A stretch of DNA of 64,000 bases from Streptomyces fragilis (GCF_003112515.1 NZ_BEVZ01000005.1:434001-498000), one strand, 5' to 3'; positions 7,691 to 16,290 are shown, counted from the stretch's first letter. Notes: generated from the sequence alone by a model not told the origin. A program made the numbers and translations.

Positions 7691-8857
7691 TCAGCCGGAG
7701 CGGCGGAAGCCGATGGTGGGGACGGCGCGGCGGCGGGGCCAGGGCGCGGTGGCCCGGCGCAGCGGGGCGGGGATCAGGGCGTCGAGGAAGGCGTAGCGGC
7801 GCAGGCCCTCGGGATCCTGGCCCTCCAGCGACTGCACCGTCCGCCACCAGGCGGCGATCTCCGCCCAGCCCGGCGCGGACAGCGAGCCGCCGAAGTCCTG
7901 CACGGAGAGCGCCGCCGTCAGCCCCGCGAACGCCAGCCGGTCCGCGAGCGGCCAGCCGGCCAGCGTCCCCGTGACGAACCCGGCCACGAAGACGTCGCCC
8001 GCACCGGTGGGGTCCAGCGCCTCCACCGCGATGGCCGGCACCTCCGCCGCCTCGCCGGTCCGTCCGTCGACGGCGTAGGCGCCCTCCGCGCCGAGCGTCA
8101 CCACCGCGACGGGGACGTGCCCGGTCAGCGCGTGGGCGGCACGGCGCGGGCAGTCGGTGCGCGTGTAGCGCATCGCCTCGGCCGCGTTCGGCAGGAACGC
8201 CTCGCAGTGCGCCAGGTCCGGCAGCGCGGCCAGGTCCCACGCGCCGGTGTCGTCCCAGCCGACGTCGCCGAAGATCAGCGCGCCCGCCTCTGCGGCGTGC
8301 GCCACCCACGGCTCGCGGCGGCCCGGTGCGAGCGAGGCGACCGCGGCCCGCGAACGTGGCGGCAGGTCCGGCGACGGCTGCTCCCGCTGAGGCGGCTCGT
8401 GACCGTGCGAGACCATCGTGCGCTCGCCCTCGTAGGCCATCGAGACGGTCACCGGCGAGTGCCAGCCGGGCACCGTGCGGGACGGGGAGAGGTCGATGTG
8501 CTCGCCCTGCTCCAGCGCGTCCCAGCAGTACTCGCCGTAGTGGTCGTCGCCGAAGGAGGCGGCCAGCGAGGTGCGCAGCCCCAGCCGGGCCAGCGCGGTG
8601 GCCATGTTCGCGACCCCGCCGGGGCTGGAGCCCATGCCCCGGGCCCAGGACTCGGTGCCGCGGACCGGGGCCTGGTCCAGCCCGGTGAAGATGATGTCCA
8701 GGAAGACGGTCCCGGTCAGGAAGACGTCGCAGGGAGGCTCGTCCGGGGCACGGAGGGCTGCCAGGGGGTCGACCTGCGGGCCGGACCGGTCCTGGGCGGG
8801 GTCGTCGTCGGCGGGGTCGTCGGGGGCCGGGTCGTCTCGGAACGTGGGCGCTGTCAC
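7691..8857 (-). CDS. PfkB-family carbohydrate kinase
   Basis: A 388-residue ribokinase-fold sugar kinase. The C-terminal PfkB signature EALDPTGAGDVFVAGFV contains the catalytic Asp (DPTGAGD) and the anion hole. The N-terminal glycine pair is in GMGSSPGGVANMATALARLG. An acidic, Asp/Pro-rich N-terminal extension of about 40 residues precedes the domain. It follows the transporter gene by 76 bp on the same strand and probably phosphorylates the sugar released by the GH1 enzyme; the exact sugar cannot be read from sequence. Confidence 0.87.
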   Translation of the reverse strand: MTAPTFRDDPAPDDPADDDPAQDRSGPQVDPLAALRAPDEPPCDVFLTGTVFLDIIFTGLDQAPVRGTESWARGMGSSPGGVANMATALARLGLRTSLAASFGDDHYGEYCWDALEQGEHIDLSPSRTVPGWHSPVTVSMAYEGERTMVSHGHEPPQREQPSPDLPPRSRAAVASLAPGRREPWVAHAAEAGALIFGDVGWDDTGAWDLAALPDLAHCEAFLPNAAEAMRYTRTDCPRRAAHALTGHVPVAVVTLGAEGAYAVDGRTGEAAEVPAIAVEALDPTGAGDVFVAGFVTGTLAGWPLADRLAFAGLTAALSVQDFGGSLSAPGWAEIAAWWRTVQSLEGQDPEGLRRYAFLDALIPAPLRRATAPWPRRRAVPTIGFRRSG

Positions 8858-8933
8858 GGGCGGGGCCTTCTTGCCGGTGGTGCGGTTTCCGCCAGTCTGC
8901 CCCAGGCCGCGGCCCGGTACGCGGCGGCACGGG

Positions 8934-10346
8934 TCACTCGACGCCGCGGATCCGGTGGACGAGGAGGGCGCCGGCCAGGGCCAGCAGGCCCGCGACGACG
9001 TACAGCGTGGTGTACCCGCCCAGGCCCGTGACCAGCGGCGCGGCCAGCGCGGGCGCCATCACCTGGGGCAGCGAGTTGGCGACGTTGATCACGCCGAGGT
9101 CCTTGCCGCGGGCGGCCGCGTCCGGCAGCACCTCCGTCATCAGCGCGAAGTCCACCGACGTGAACACGCCGAACCCGACGCCCAGCAGCGCCGCGGCGAC
9201 CAGCGCCGACGCCCAGGTCTGCCACCCGGCGAGCATCAGCGTGGCCCCCGCCATCAGCACCCCCGACCACAGCACGTACGGCTTGCGGCGGCCGGAGCGG
9301 TCGGAGCGCACCCCGCTGAGCACCACCGTCGCCAGCAGCATGGCGGCGTTGACCACGGTCAGCACCAGCACGCCCTGCTCCGGGTCGGGGTGAGCGACCC
9401 GGTCGCGCAGGTAGTAGAGGAGGTAGAGAAGGACCAGGGCGTTGGACAGGTTGATCAGGAACCGGGTCAGCCACGCCCAGCCGAGGTCCGGATGGCGGCG
9501 CGGGTCGAACCCCAGCCCGGCCAGGAACCGGCGCGCCGTCACGGGAGCGGGCCGCTCCGCCTCGGTCAGCGGCGGCTCGTGGTGCAGCAGCAGCGGGACC
9601 ACGCCGAGCAGGCTGAGCACCGCGCAGGCCGCGTACCCGGCGCCGATGCCGCCCGCCGCGGCGGCCAGCCCGGTGCCGGCCACCACGCCGACGATCTGGA
9701 CGCCGCCCAGCCACCCGCCGACCGTGCCCCGCTGCGGCCGGGGCACCCGGTCGGGGACGGCCGCGGTGACGGCGGCGAACGAGGCGTTCAGCGTCAGCTG
9801 CACCAGGCACCAGCCGATCAGCAGCGTCCACGGCCCGGGCGCGTGGCCGAGCAGCACCAGGAACACCGCGCCGCTCGCCGAACCGGCCAGGATCCACGGC
9901 CGCCGCCTGCCCCACCGGGAGGCGGTGCGGTCCGACAGTGCGCCGAACACCGGGCTGGCGACCAGCGCCACCACCGCGCCGACGCCGGTCACCCAGGCGA
10001 GCATCGTCTCCTTGGTCGTGCCGGCCAGGCCGAACGCCCCGGCCGCGCCGCCACCGGCGGCGAACGCGGCGGTCTGCGAGGCCAGCAGGATCTGCATCGG
10101 GCCGTACCAGCCCACCCAGACCGCCCCGTTGGCCAGCGACAGCGAGGCCGTCCAGCCGCCGCTCACCCGCTCGGCGGGCTCCGGCGGGCCCGGCGAGGCC
10201 TTGCCGGGCGGGCCCCCGCCCGGTGGGCCCCCGGCCAGGGGACGGCCGGAGACCGGCGCGCCGGGCGCCACGCCGGAGCCGGTCGCACCCGCCCCGGCCA
10301 GGTCTCCGCCCGCCGGCTCCGCGTCCGCGCCGGACGCCGTGGTCAC
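8934..10346 (-). CDS. MFS/GPH-like sugar transporter
   Basis: A 470-residue integral membrane protein with about 12 hydrophobic helices. It begins with a Pro/Gly/Ala-rich N-terminal tail of about 60 residues. The loop SDRTASRWGRRRPWI is the D-x-x-x-R-x-G-RRRP motif of the GPH/SLC45-type sugar:cation symporter branch. The second half repeats it as SDRSGRRKPYV. The GTG start at 10346 overlaps the stop of the beta-glucosidase by 4 bp, so translation is coupled. Upstream extension in the same frame runs through the glucosidase gene and is rejected. A beta-glucoside or disaccharide is the likely cargo, inferred from the neighbour. Confidence 0.85.
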   Translation of the reverse strand: MTTASGADAEPAGGDLAGAGATGSGVAPGAPVSGRPLAGGPPGGGPPGKASPGPPEPAERVSGGWTASLSLANGAVWVGWYGPMQILLASQTAAFAAGGGAAGAFGLAGTTKETMLAWVTGVGAVVALVASPVFGALSDRTASRWGRRRPWILAGSASGAVFLVLLGHAPGPWTLLIGWCLVQLTLNASFAAVTAAVPDRVPRPQRGTVGGWLGGVQIVGVVAGTGLAAAAGGIGAGYAACAVLSLLGVVPLLLHHEPPLTEAERPAPVTARRFLAGLGFDPRRHPDLGWAWLTRFLINLSNALVLLYLLYYLRDRVAHPDPEQGVLVLTVVNAAMLLATVVLSGVRSDRSGRRKPYVLWSGVLMAGATLMLAGWQTWASALVAAALLGVGFGVFTSVDFALMTEVLPDAAARGKDLGVINVANSLPQVMAPALAAPLVTGLGGYTTLYVVAGLLALAGALLVHRIRGVE

Positions 10347-11665
10347 CGCCGCGCCCGGAGAGCGTCGCGCAAGCGGTCGCGCAGCCAGGCGTAGGAGGCC
10401 TTCGGGGTGCGGGTCCGCTCCGGGGAGTCGAAGTCGACGTGCACCAGGCCGAAGCGCTGCTGATAGCCCTCGGCCCACTCGTAGTTGTCCAGCAGCGACC
10501 AGACGAAGTACCCGCGCACGTCCACGCCCGCCTCCAGCGCCCGGTGCAGGGCGCGCAGGTGGGAGTCCAGGTAGGCGATCCGGTCCTGGTCGTCGAGGCC
10601 GGGGTAGGAGCAGCCGTTCTCGGTGATCGTCACGGGCGGGAGGCGGTCGCCGTAACGGTCGCGCAGACCGGTGAGGACCTCGGTCAGCCCTTCCGGGACC
10701 ACCGGCCAGCCGAACGCCGTCCGCGGGCGGCCCTCGATGTCGTGCAGGGAGAACGGCAGTCGGGCCGGCACCTCCAGGGTGCCGTAGGCGCTGTCCTCCC
10801 CGGTGGGGGCGCCGACCAGGGAGGGCGCGTAGTAGTTGACGCCGTAGCGGTCGATCGGCTCGGAGATCACCTTCAGGTCGGCCTCCACGTCCCCGGGCAT
10901 CAGCTCGGCCAGACCGTCCGGGTAGCTGCCCAGCAGGACCGGGTCGGAGAACGCCCGGTTCATCACGGCGTCGTAGAGGTCCGCGGCGGCCAGGTCCTCC
11001 TCCCGGTCGGAGAGCGGCCAGGTCGGGCCGTGCGAATTGGCGATGCCGATGTCCGCGGCCCCGGCGGCGCGCAGGGCGCGGACGGCGAGGCCGTGGGCCA
11101 GCAGCTGGTGGTGGGCGGCGGGCAGCGCGTCGAACATCAGCGTGCGGCCCGGCGCGTGCACGCCGAGGGCGTGGCCGAGGATGGTGTGCTCGGCGGGCTC
11201 GTTGAGGGTGAGCCAGCTGTGCACCCGGTCGCCCAGCCGGCCCGCCACGCGCTCCACGTACCCGGCGAACCGGGCGGCGGTGTCCCGCTCCAGCCAGTCC
11301 AGCGAGGCGGGCAGGTCCCAGTGGAACAGCGTCGGCACGGGGCGGACGCCGGCCGCGAGCAGGTCGTCCACCAGGCGGTCGTAGTGGTCGAGCCCGCCGG
11401 GGGAGTCGACGCGCGGCCAGGAGACGGAGAACCGGTAGGCGTCGACGCCGAGACCGGCGAGGAGCTCCACGTCCTCGCGGTGACGGTGGAAGCTGTCGCA
11501 GGCGACGGCGGCGGTGGAGCCGTCCGCGATGCTGCCGGGGCGCGCCTCGAAGACGTCCCAGACGGACCGCTCGCGCAGGTCCGCGGCGCCCTCGATCTGG
11601 TGTGCGGAAGTGGCCACGCCCCAGAGGAAACCGGGCGGGAACGACGGAAGCGGGTCGGCTGCCAT
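10343..11665 (-). CDS. GH1 family beta-glucosidase
   Basis: A 440-residue cytoplasmic retaining glycosidase. FLWGVATSAHQIEG at the N-terminus is the GH1 signature. The acid/base Glu is E156 in TLNEP and the nucleophile Glu is in TITENG near residue 350. There is no signal peptide, so it acts on imported oligosaccharides. The start at 11665 (MAADPLPSFPPGF) is set by the GAGGAGG ribosome-binding site 8 nt upstream and by family length. The gene is first in an operon with a sugar transporter and a sugar kinase. Its Shine-Dalgarno lies inside a perfect hairpin (see the adjacent site). Confidence 0.94.
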   Translation of the reverse strand: MAADPLPSFPPGFLWGVATSAHQIEGAADLRERSVWDVFEARPGSIADGSTAAVACDSFHRHREDVELLAGLGVDAYRFSVSWPRVDSPGGLDHYDRLVDDLLAAGVRPVPTLFHWDLPASLDWLERDTAARFAGYVERVAGRLGDRVHSWLTLNEPAEHTILGHALGVHAPGRTLMFDALPAAHHQLLAHGLAVRALRAAGAADIGIANSHGPTWPLSDREEDLAAADLYDAVMNRAFSDPVLLGSYPDGLAELMPGDVEADLKVISEPIDRYGVNYYAPSLVGAPTGEDSAYGTLEVPARLPFSLHDIEGRPRTAFGWPVVPEGLTEVLTGLRDRYGDRLPPVTITENGCSYPGLDDQDRIAYLDSHLRALHRALEAGVDVRGYFVWSLLDNYEWAEGYQQRFGLVHVDFDSPERTRTPKASYAWLRDRLRDALRARR

Positions 11666-11673
11666 GGGCGGAT

Positions 11674-11697
11674 CCTCCTCACCCGGCGGTGAGGAGG
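11674..11697 (-). promoter_or_regulatory. Hairpin that covers the beta-glucosidase Shine-Dalgarno
   Basis: Perfect 10-bp inverted repeat with a 4-nt loop; on the sense strand CCTCCTCACC-GCCG-GGTGAGGAGG, 8 nt before the ATG. The 3' arm is the ribosome-binding site itself and the 5' arm mimics the 16S rRNA anti-Shine-Dalgarno. It may control translation, or the palindrome may be an operator for a local repressor. Confidence 0.6.
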
Positions 11698-11757
11698 TCA
11701 ACACCCTTGCGCGGCACGGTACTTGCCGAAGGCTCCGGGGTGGAGGGGCCCGGGGGG

Positions 11758-12039
11758 TCAGGCCCGTGCGCCTTCGGCGAGGGCGCGTGAGGCGAGGGTG
11801 CGCTGGGCAGGGGTCAGGTCCTGTTCGCCGGCCTCCACGCCACGGGAGCCGTCCACCGTGAACTCGTAGCGGAAGCCGTCCCGGACGGGCGATGCGGCCT
11901 GGGACGGCCCCGCCCCGCCGGCGAGGGCCTCCTCGGCCAGCCGGTGCCACTCTTCCGCGTCGGCCAGTCCGTCCGTGTCCACCACCGCGCGGCGGACCGA
12001 CCCGGCGAACCCGCCCGAACGTGTCACTTCGATACGCAT
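11758..12039 (-). CDS. Emfourin-like inhibitor of M4 protease
   Basis: A 93-residue protein that resembles protealysin inhibitor emfourin, a small cytoplasmic protein that inhibits the neighbouring protealysin-like M4 metalloprotease. It begins MRIEVTRSGGFAG, the characteristic N-terminal strand with conserved Ser-Gly-Gly-Phe, and has a central GFRYEFTVDG strand. It is downstream of the protease on the same strand, as in known emfourin operons, but separated by about 200 bp of tandem repeats. No signal peptide. The assignment rests on the N-terminal motif plus the partner gene. Confidence 0.75.
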   Translation of the reverse strand: MRIEVTRSGGFAGSVRRAVVDTDGLADAEEWHRLAEEALAGGAGPSQAASPVRDGFRYEFTVDGSRGVEAGEQDLTPAQRTLASRALAEGARA

Positions 12040-12076
12040 GGCACCTGTCTAGCGCATCCGGGCCCGCGCCGCGGCC

Positions 12077-12224
12077 GCTCACGACGACCGTTCGAGGCGA
12101 GCTGCTCAAGGCGAACCGGTCAAGGCAGCCGCTCACGGCGCACCAGTCACGGCGGCCGCTCACGGCGCACAGTCACGGCGCACCGGTCACGGCGAACCGG
12201 TCACGGCGAACCGGTCACGGCGGC
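12077..12224. repeat. Minisatellite of ~14-bp units between inhibitor and protease genes
   Basis: About ten degenerate head-to-tail copies of TCACGGCGAACCGG, with variants TCAAGGCGAACCGG and TCACGGCGCACCAG. The last copies (about 12187-12214) are exact. The array contains no open gene and spans the spacer of a presumed co-transcribed pair. Confidence 0.85.
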
Positions 12225-12238
12225 CCCGCGTGGGGCCG

Positions 12239-13303
12239 TCACGCCTCGCGGCTGAGGACGCCGACCTCCTGCCAGGCCTTCTCGACCGCCTGGGCCTCCG
12301 CCCCCTCGCCGAACCGCGTCGCCGCGGCCTTCAGCGTGAGGCGCGCGAAGTCCGCGAACTCCGCGTCCGCCTTGAGGTCGCCGCCGGTGAGGACGTCGTA
12401 CCAGACCTGCCCCGCCTTCTCCCAGGCGTGGCCGCCCAGTGCCGTCGCGGCGAGGTAGAACGCCCGGTTGGGGATGCCGGAGTTGATGTGCACCCCGCCG
12501 TTGTCCTGGCGGGTGTCGACGTAGTCGTCCATGGACCCCGGCTGCGGGTCCTTGCCGAGGACGTCGTCGTCGTACGCGGTGCCCGGCTCCTTCATGGAGC
12601 GCAGCGCCTTGCCGGTCACCCGCGGCGCGAGCAGTCCCGCGCCCACCAGCCAGTCGGCCTCCGCCGCCGTCTCGCTCTTCGTGTACTGCTTGATCAGCGA
12701 GCCGAACACGTCGGAGAGCGACTCGTTGAGCGCCCCGGACTGGCCGTAGTACTCCAGGTTGGCGGTGTACTGGGTGACGCCGTGGGTGAGCTCGTGGCCG
12801 ATCACGTCGACGGGGATGGTGAAGTCCAGGAACACCTCGCCGTCGCCGTCGCCGAAGACCATCTGCTCGCCGTTCCAGAAGGCGTTGTCGTACTCCACGC
12901 CGTAGTGGACGGTGGCGTCGAGGGGCAGGCCGCCGCCGTCGATGGAGTCGCGGCCGTACACCTTCAGGAACAGGTCGAAGGTGGCGCCCAGCCCCGCGTA
13001 GGCGCGGTTGACGCTGGCGTCCTGGCCGGGCTCCTGGCCCTCGCCGCGGACCTTGGTGCCGGGGAGGGTCTCGCGCCTCTTCGCGTCGTAGATCGTGCGG
13101 TGCGGCCTCCCCTCCTCGGCGGCCTCCGGGCGGGCGAGGGTCCGCACGCCGGCCACCGTGTTGAGCCGGCGGCGGGTGCGCTCCAGGGAGTCCCGCTCCC
13201 TCGTGCGGCGGGCGCGTCCGGAGACGCGCTCGTCGGAGTGCCGGGAGAGGGTGTCGAGGATGTGCGGGGGGACGATCGTGCAGAAGACCCGGTTCGTGCT
13301 CAT
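12239..13303 (-). CDS. Protealysin-like M4 metalloprotease
   Basis: A 354-residue thermolysin-family zinc peptidase with a short propeptide and no signal peptide. Zinc ligands are H170 and H174 in HELTHG plus E194 in NESLSD; E171 is catalytic. The N-terminal VPPHILD (residues 11-17) matches the short PPL-type propeptide of protealysin-like enzymes, which differ from the long-propeptide secreted thermolysins. The C-terminal His of the active site lies in DNGGVHINSGIPN. The only in-frame start is ATG 13303, with GGGAGG almost touching it. Its partner inhibitor gene lies downstream. Intracellular or signal-independent export is inferred. Confidence 0.92.
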   Translation of the reverse strand: MSTNRVFCTIVPPHILDTLSRHSDERVSGRARRTRERDSLERTRRRLNTVAGVRTLARPEAAEEGRPHRTIYDAKRRETLPGTKVRGEGQEPGQDASVNRAYAGLGATFDLFLKVYGRDSIDGGGLPLDATVHYGVEYDNAFWNGEQMVFGDGDGEVFLDFTIPVDVIGHELTHGVTQYTANLEYYGQSGALNESLSDVFGSLIKQYTKSETAAEADWLVGAGLLAPRVTGKALRSMKEPGTAYDDDVLGKDPQPGSMDDYVDTRQDNGGVHINSGIPNRAFYLAATALGGHAWEKAGQVWYDVLTGGDLKADAEFADFARLTLKAAATRFGEGAEAQAVEKAWQEVGVLSREA

Positions 13304-13497
13304 ACCTCCCCATGGTCGCGGGGAGTGACGGGAAAGTCACTAGCAGTGATGGCAAGTGATCCAACATCGCCGCCGATGACCGGCTCTGTCGCTTGTCTTG
13401 TGGTCTCGGGCACCTTTTGCCCGATTGATCGCGGGAGTCCCGCATACTGATACGCGACCGCGCATCGTGGCGTGGCTCGGTTAGGCTGCGGCACATC

Positions 13498-13545
13498 ATG
13501 CGGTACTGGCTGCTCCTCCTTAGCTGCCGCGGCGAGGGTCTGTAA
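13498..13545 (+). CDS. leuA leader peptide (MRYWLLLLSCRGEGL)
   Basis: A 15-codon open frame that ends 103 bp before leuA. It contains four consecutive leucine codons (CTG CTC CTC CTT, 13510-13521) plus a final Leu. Such a run is the sensor of ribosome-mediated attenuation: leucyl-tRNA shortage would stall the ribosome at these codons and change folding of the RNA downstream. No strong Shine-Dalgarno precedes it, so it may be translated from a leaderless or weakly initiated transcript. Leader-type control of leuA has been proposed for actinobacteria. Confidence 0.8.
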   Translation: MRYWLLLLSCRGEGL

Positions 13546-13552
13546 GTCGCAA

Positions 13553-13630
13553 GGCCGACCCCCTCCCCGCGGTGTCCGGCGTTGCTGCCGACAGTCGGCC
13601 GTCCTCCAGGACCTACGTCCACCGGACACC
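13553..13630 (+). promoter_or_regulatory. leuA attenuator-type folded region
   Basis: Several mutually exclusive pairings follow the leader peptide. GGCCGAC (13553-13559) and GCCGAC (13587-13592) can both pair with GTCGGCC (13594-13600). GGTGTCCGG (13571-13579) pairs exactly with CCGGACACC (13622-13630), which abuts the leuA Shine-Dalgarno AAGGAG. A small GTCC-TCCA-GGAC hairpin lies at 13601-13612. The arrangement fits a switch between a permissive fold and one that limits leuA expression. Confidence 0.65.
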
Positions 13631-13648
13631 CAAGGAGCCGAATCCGTC

Positions 13649-15370
13649 ATGGTGAACCGCCAGAAGCCCTCCTCGATGCCGATCAGCAAGTACGGGCGCT
13701 ACGAGCAGGTCGACATCCCCGACCGCACCTGGCCCGACCAGCGCATCACCGTCGCCCCCCGCTGGCTCTCCACGGACCTGCGCGACGGCAACCAGGCCCT
13801 GATCGACCCGATGTCCCCCGCGCGCAAGCGCGCCATGTTCGACCTGCTGGTCCGCCTGGGCTACAAGGAGATCGAGGTCGGCTTCCCCGCCTCCGGCCAG
13901 ACGGACTTCGACTTCGTCCGCTCCATCGTCGAGGACGAGGACGCCATCCCCGAGGACGTCACCATCTCGGTGCTGACCCAGGCCCGCGAGGACCTGATCG
14001 AGCGCACCGTGGAGTCCCTGAAGGGCGCCCGCCGGGCCACCGTCCACCTGTACAACGCCACCGCGCCGGTCTTCCGCCGGGTGGTCTTCCGGGGGTCCAG
14101 GGACGACATCAAGCAGATCGCCGTCGACGGCACCCGGCTGGTGATGGAGTACGCCGAGAAGCTGCTGGGCGACGAGACCGCGTTCGGCTACCAGTACAGC
14201 CCGGAGATCTTCACCGACACCGAGCTGGACTTCGCGCTGGAGGTCTGCGAGTCCGTCATGGACGTCTGGCAGCCCGGCCCGGACCGCGAGATCATCCTCA
14301 ACCTGCCCGCCACCGTGGAGCGTTCGACGCCCTCCACGCACGCGGACCGGTTCGAGTGGATGCACCGCAACCTGTCCCGCCGCGAGTACGTCTGCCTGTC
14401 CGCCCACCCGCACAACGACCGCGGCACCGCCGTCGCGGCCGCCGAACTGGCCGTGATGGCCGGCGCCGACCGCGTCGAGGGCTGCCTGTTCGGCCAGGGC
14501 GAGCGCACCGGCAACGTCGACCTGGTGACGCTGGGCATGAACCTCTTCTCGCAGGGCGTCGACCCGCAGATCGACTTCTCGGACATCGACGAGATCCGCC
14601 GCACCTGGGAGTACTGCAACCAGATGGAGGTCCACCCGCGCCACCCGTACGTGGGCGACCTGGTCTACACGTCCTTCTCCGGCTCCCACCAGGACGCCAT
14701 CAAGAAGGGCTTCGACGCCATGGAGGCCGACGCCGCGGCCAAGGGCGTCACGGTGGACGACCTGGAGTGGGCGGTCCCGTACCTGCCGATCGACCCCAAG
14801 GACGTCGGCCGCTCCTACGAGGCGGTCATCCGGGTCAACTCGCAGTCCGGCAAGGGCGGCGTGGCGTACGTCCTGAAGAACGACCACAAGCTGGACCTGC
14901 CGCGCCGGATGCAGATCGAGTTCTCGAAGATCATCCAGGCGAAGACCGACGCCGAGGGCGGCGAGATCACGCCGAAGAACATCTGGGAGATCTTCCAGGA
15001 CGAGTACCTGCCCAACCCGCAGAACCCGTGGGGCCGCATCCAGGTGGAGACCGGCCAGTCCACCACCGACCAGGACGGCGTCGACACCCTCACCGTGCGG
15101 TGCACCGTCGACGGCGAGCCGACGGTGCTGACCGGTACCGGCAACGGTCCGATCTCGGCCTTCTTCGACGCCCTGCAGAACATCGGCGTCGACGTACGCC
15201 TGCTGGACTACCAGGAGCACACGATGAGCGAGGGCGCCTCCGCGCAGGCCGCCTCGTACATCGAGTGCGCCGTCGGCGACAAGGTCCTGTGGGGCATCGG
15301 CATCGACCCCAACACGACGCGTGCCTCGCTGAAGGCGGTCGTCTCCGCCGTCAACCGCGCGGCCCGCTGA
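13649..15370 (+). CDS. leuA: 2-isopropylmalate synthase
   Basis: A 573-residue enzyme for the first committed step of leucine synthesis: acetyl-CoA + 2-oxoisovalerate to 2-isopropylmalate. STDLRDGNQALIDPM contains the catalytic Arg-Asp pair, LSAHPHNDRG carries the metal-binding HxH, and the C-terminal half is the LeuA dimer/allosteric domain (feedback by leucine). The ATG at 13649 follows AAGGAG and gives the usual long actinobacterial form starting MVNRQKPSSMPISKYGRYE. The open frame extends upstream to 13472 only through the leader region. Expression is probably controlled by the leader peptide upstream. Confidence 0.97.
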   Translation: MVNRQKPSSMPISKYGRYEQVDIPDRTWPDQRITVAPRWLSTDLRDGNQALIDPMSPARKRAMFDLLVRLGYKEIEVGFPASGQTDFDFVRSIVEDEDAIPEDVTISVLTQAREDLIERTVESLKGARRATVHLYNATAPVFRRVVFRGSRDDIKQIAVDGTRLVMEYAEKLLGDETAFGYQYSPEIFTDTELDFALEVCESVMDVWQPGPDREIILNLPATVERSTPSTHADRFEWMHRNLSRREYVCLSAHPHNDRGTAVAAAELAVMAGADRVEGCLFGQGERTGNVDLVTLGMNLFSQGVDPQIDFSDIDEIRRTWEYCNQMEVHPRHPYVGDLVYTSFSGSHQDAIKKGFDAMEADAAAKGVTVDDLEWAVPYLPIDPKDVGRSYEAVIRVNSQSGKGGVAYVLKNDHKLDLPRRMQIEFSKIIQAKTDAEGGEITPKNIWEIFQDEYLPNPQNPWGRIQVETGQSTTDQDGVDTLTVRCTVDGEPTVLTGTGNGPISAFFDALQNIGVDVRLLDYQEHTMSEGASAQAASYIECAVGDKVLWGIGIDPNTTRASLKAVVSAVNRAAR

Positions 15371-15406
15371 TCACTCCGCCCGGCCCGTCCGGCCGGGCGG
15401 CTTCCC

Positions 15407-15441
15407 GGGGCCCGTCCGCCGTCCACCGGCGGGCGGGCCCC
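15407..15441 (+). terminator. leuA terminator hairpin
   Basis: 14-bp stem GGGGCCCGTCCGCC (15407-15420) / GGCGGGCGGGCCCC (15428-15441) with one G-U pair and a 7-nt loop, 36 bp after the leuA stop. Confidence 0.7.
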
Positions 15442-15575
15442 GGCGCATTCCGGCCACTTGGCACGGATGATCACGGATTGGTCTCCTCCAGGGTGCTGAC
15501 GCGGCCCAGCTGGTGTGGCTAACATCACGCCGAGCGCGACGATGTTGCCGCGGCTTACCCGTACGGAGGTGCGAC

Positions 15576-16280
15576 GTGCTGCCAGGGAGCGGACGAGACG
15601 GCGGACGGCGCCCCGCGCGCGCACTGCGGATGGTGGGCCTGCGCACCAGCTGGACCGACGCCGGCGAGGGCGAGTTCTTCTGCCCCGGCTGCGGCGGGGA
15701 CCGCAACTACCGGCGCCTGCACGGCCAGGTGCGCCTCACCGTGCTCGGCGTCCCGCTGGCCGGCCGCGGGGAGACCGGCCCCATCGTCGAGTGCTCCTCC
15801 TGCGCCGCGCGGTACGGCGCCGAGGTCCTGGACCACCCCACCACCGCGCGCTTCTCGACGATGCTCCGGGACGCCGTGCGGACGGTCGCGCTGGCGGTCC
15901 TGGCGACCGGCGGCGCCGGCTCCCGGACCGCCCTGGAGACGGCCGCCGAGGGCGTGCGGGCCGCGGGCTTCGACGACTGCACCGCGGACGAACTCGCCCT
16001 GCTGGCCCGCGTCGTCGACGACGAGGACGCCTCCCGCGCCCTGGGCCGCCCCTGCGAGGCGGCGATCGCCCTCGAACTGCACGAGGCGCTCGGGCCGCTG
16101 GCCCCCCACCTCGCGCCGCTCGGACGCGAATCGATTCTCCTGCAGGCCGCCCGCATCGCCCTGGCGGACGGCCCCTACCGGCCCGCCGAGCGCGAGGCGC
16201 TGACCGCGGTGGGCGCGGCGCTGGCCCTCCCCGAGGCGGACGTCCCCCGCCTGCTGGAGTCCGCCCGCACGCCGTCCTGA
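15576..16280 (+). CDS. TerB-like protein with N-terminal zinc ribbon
   Basis: A 234-residue protein. Residues ~26-75 hold a zinc-ribbon-like unit (FCPGCGGDRNY and VECSSCAARYG, two CxxC pairs). The C-terminal ~150 residues are all-helical, with LLARVVDDE and ARIALADGPYRPAEREAL, the helix-acidic-loop pattern of TerB/tellurite-resistance-type domains. The function is unknown; TerB domains are thought to work near membranes in stress responses. GTG at 15576 is selected because GGAGGTGCGAC precedes it; the longer frame from 15513 lacks such a site. Confidence 0.75.
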   Translation: MLPGSGRDGGRRPARALRMVGLRTSWTDAGEGEFFCPGCGGDRNYRRLHGQVRLTVLGVPLAGRGETGPIVECSSCAARYGAEVLDHPTTARFSTMLRDAVRTVALAVLATGGAGSRTALETAAEGVRAAGFDDCTADELALLARVVDDEDASRALGRPCEAAIALELHEALGPLAPHLAPLGRESILLQAARIALADGPYRPAEREALTAVGAALALPEADVPRLLESARTPS

Positions 16281-16290
16281 AGGCCCGGTG

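Noticed and set aside
5987..9031. Plus-strand open frame of 1014 codons opposite ybeY, phoH and PfkB
   Set aside because: A GC-rich shadow frame of three well-supported minus-strand genes.
10347..10478. Upstream extension of the sugar transporter by 44 codons
   Set aside because: It lies inside the beta-glucosidase gene and starts without a ribosome site; the GTG at the 4-bp overlap is better.
12077..12224. CRISPR-like array
   Set aside because: Units are 14 bp, directly adjacent and without unique spacers; it is a minisatellite.
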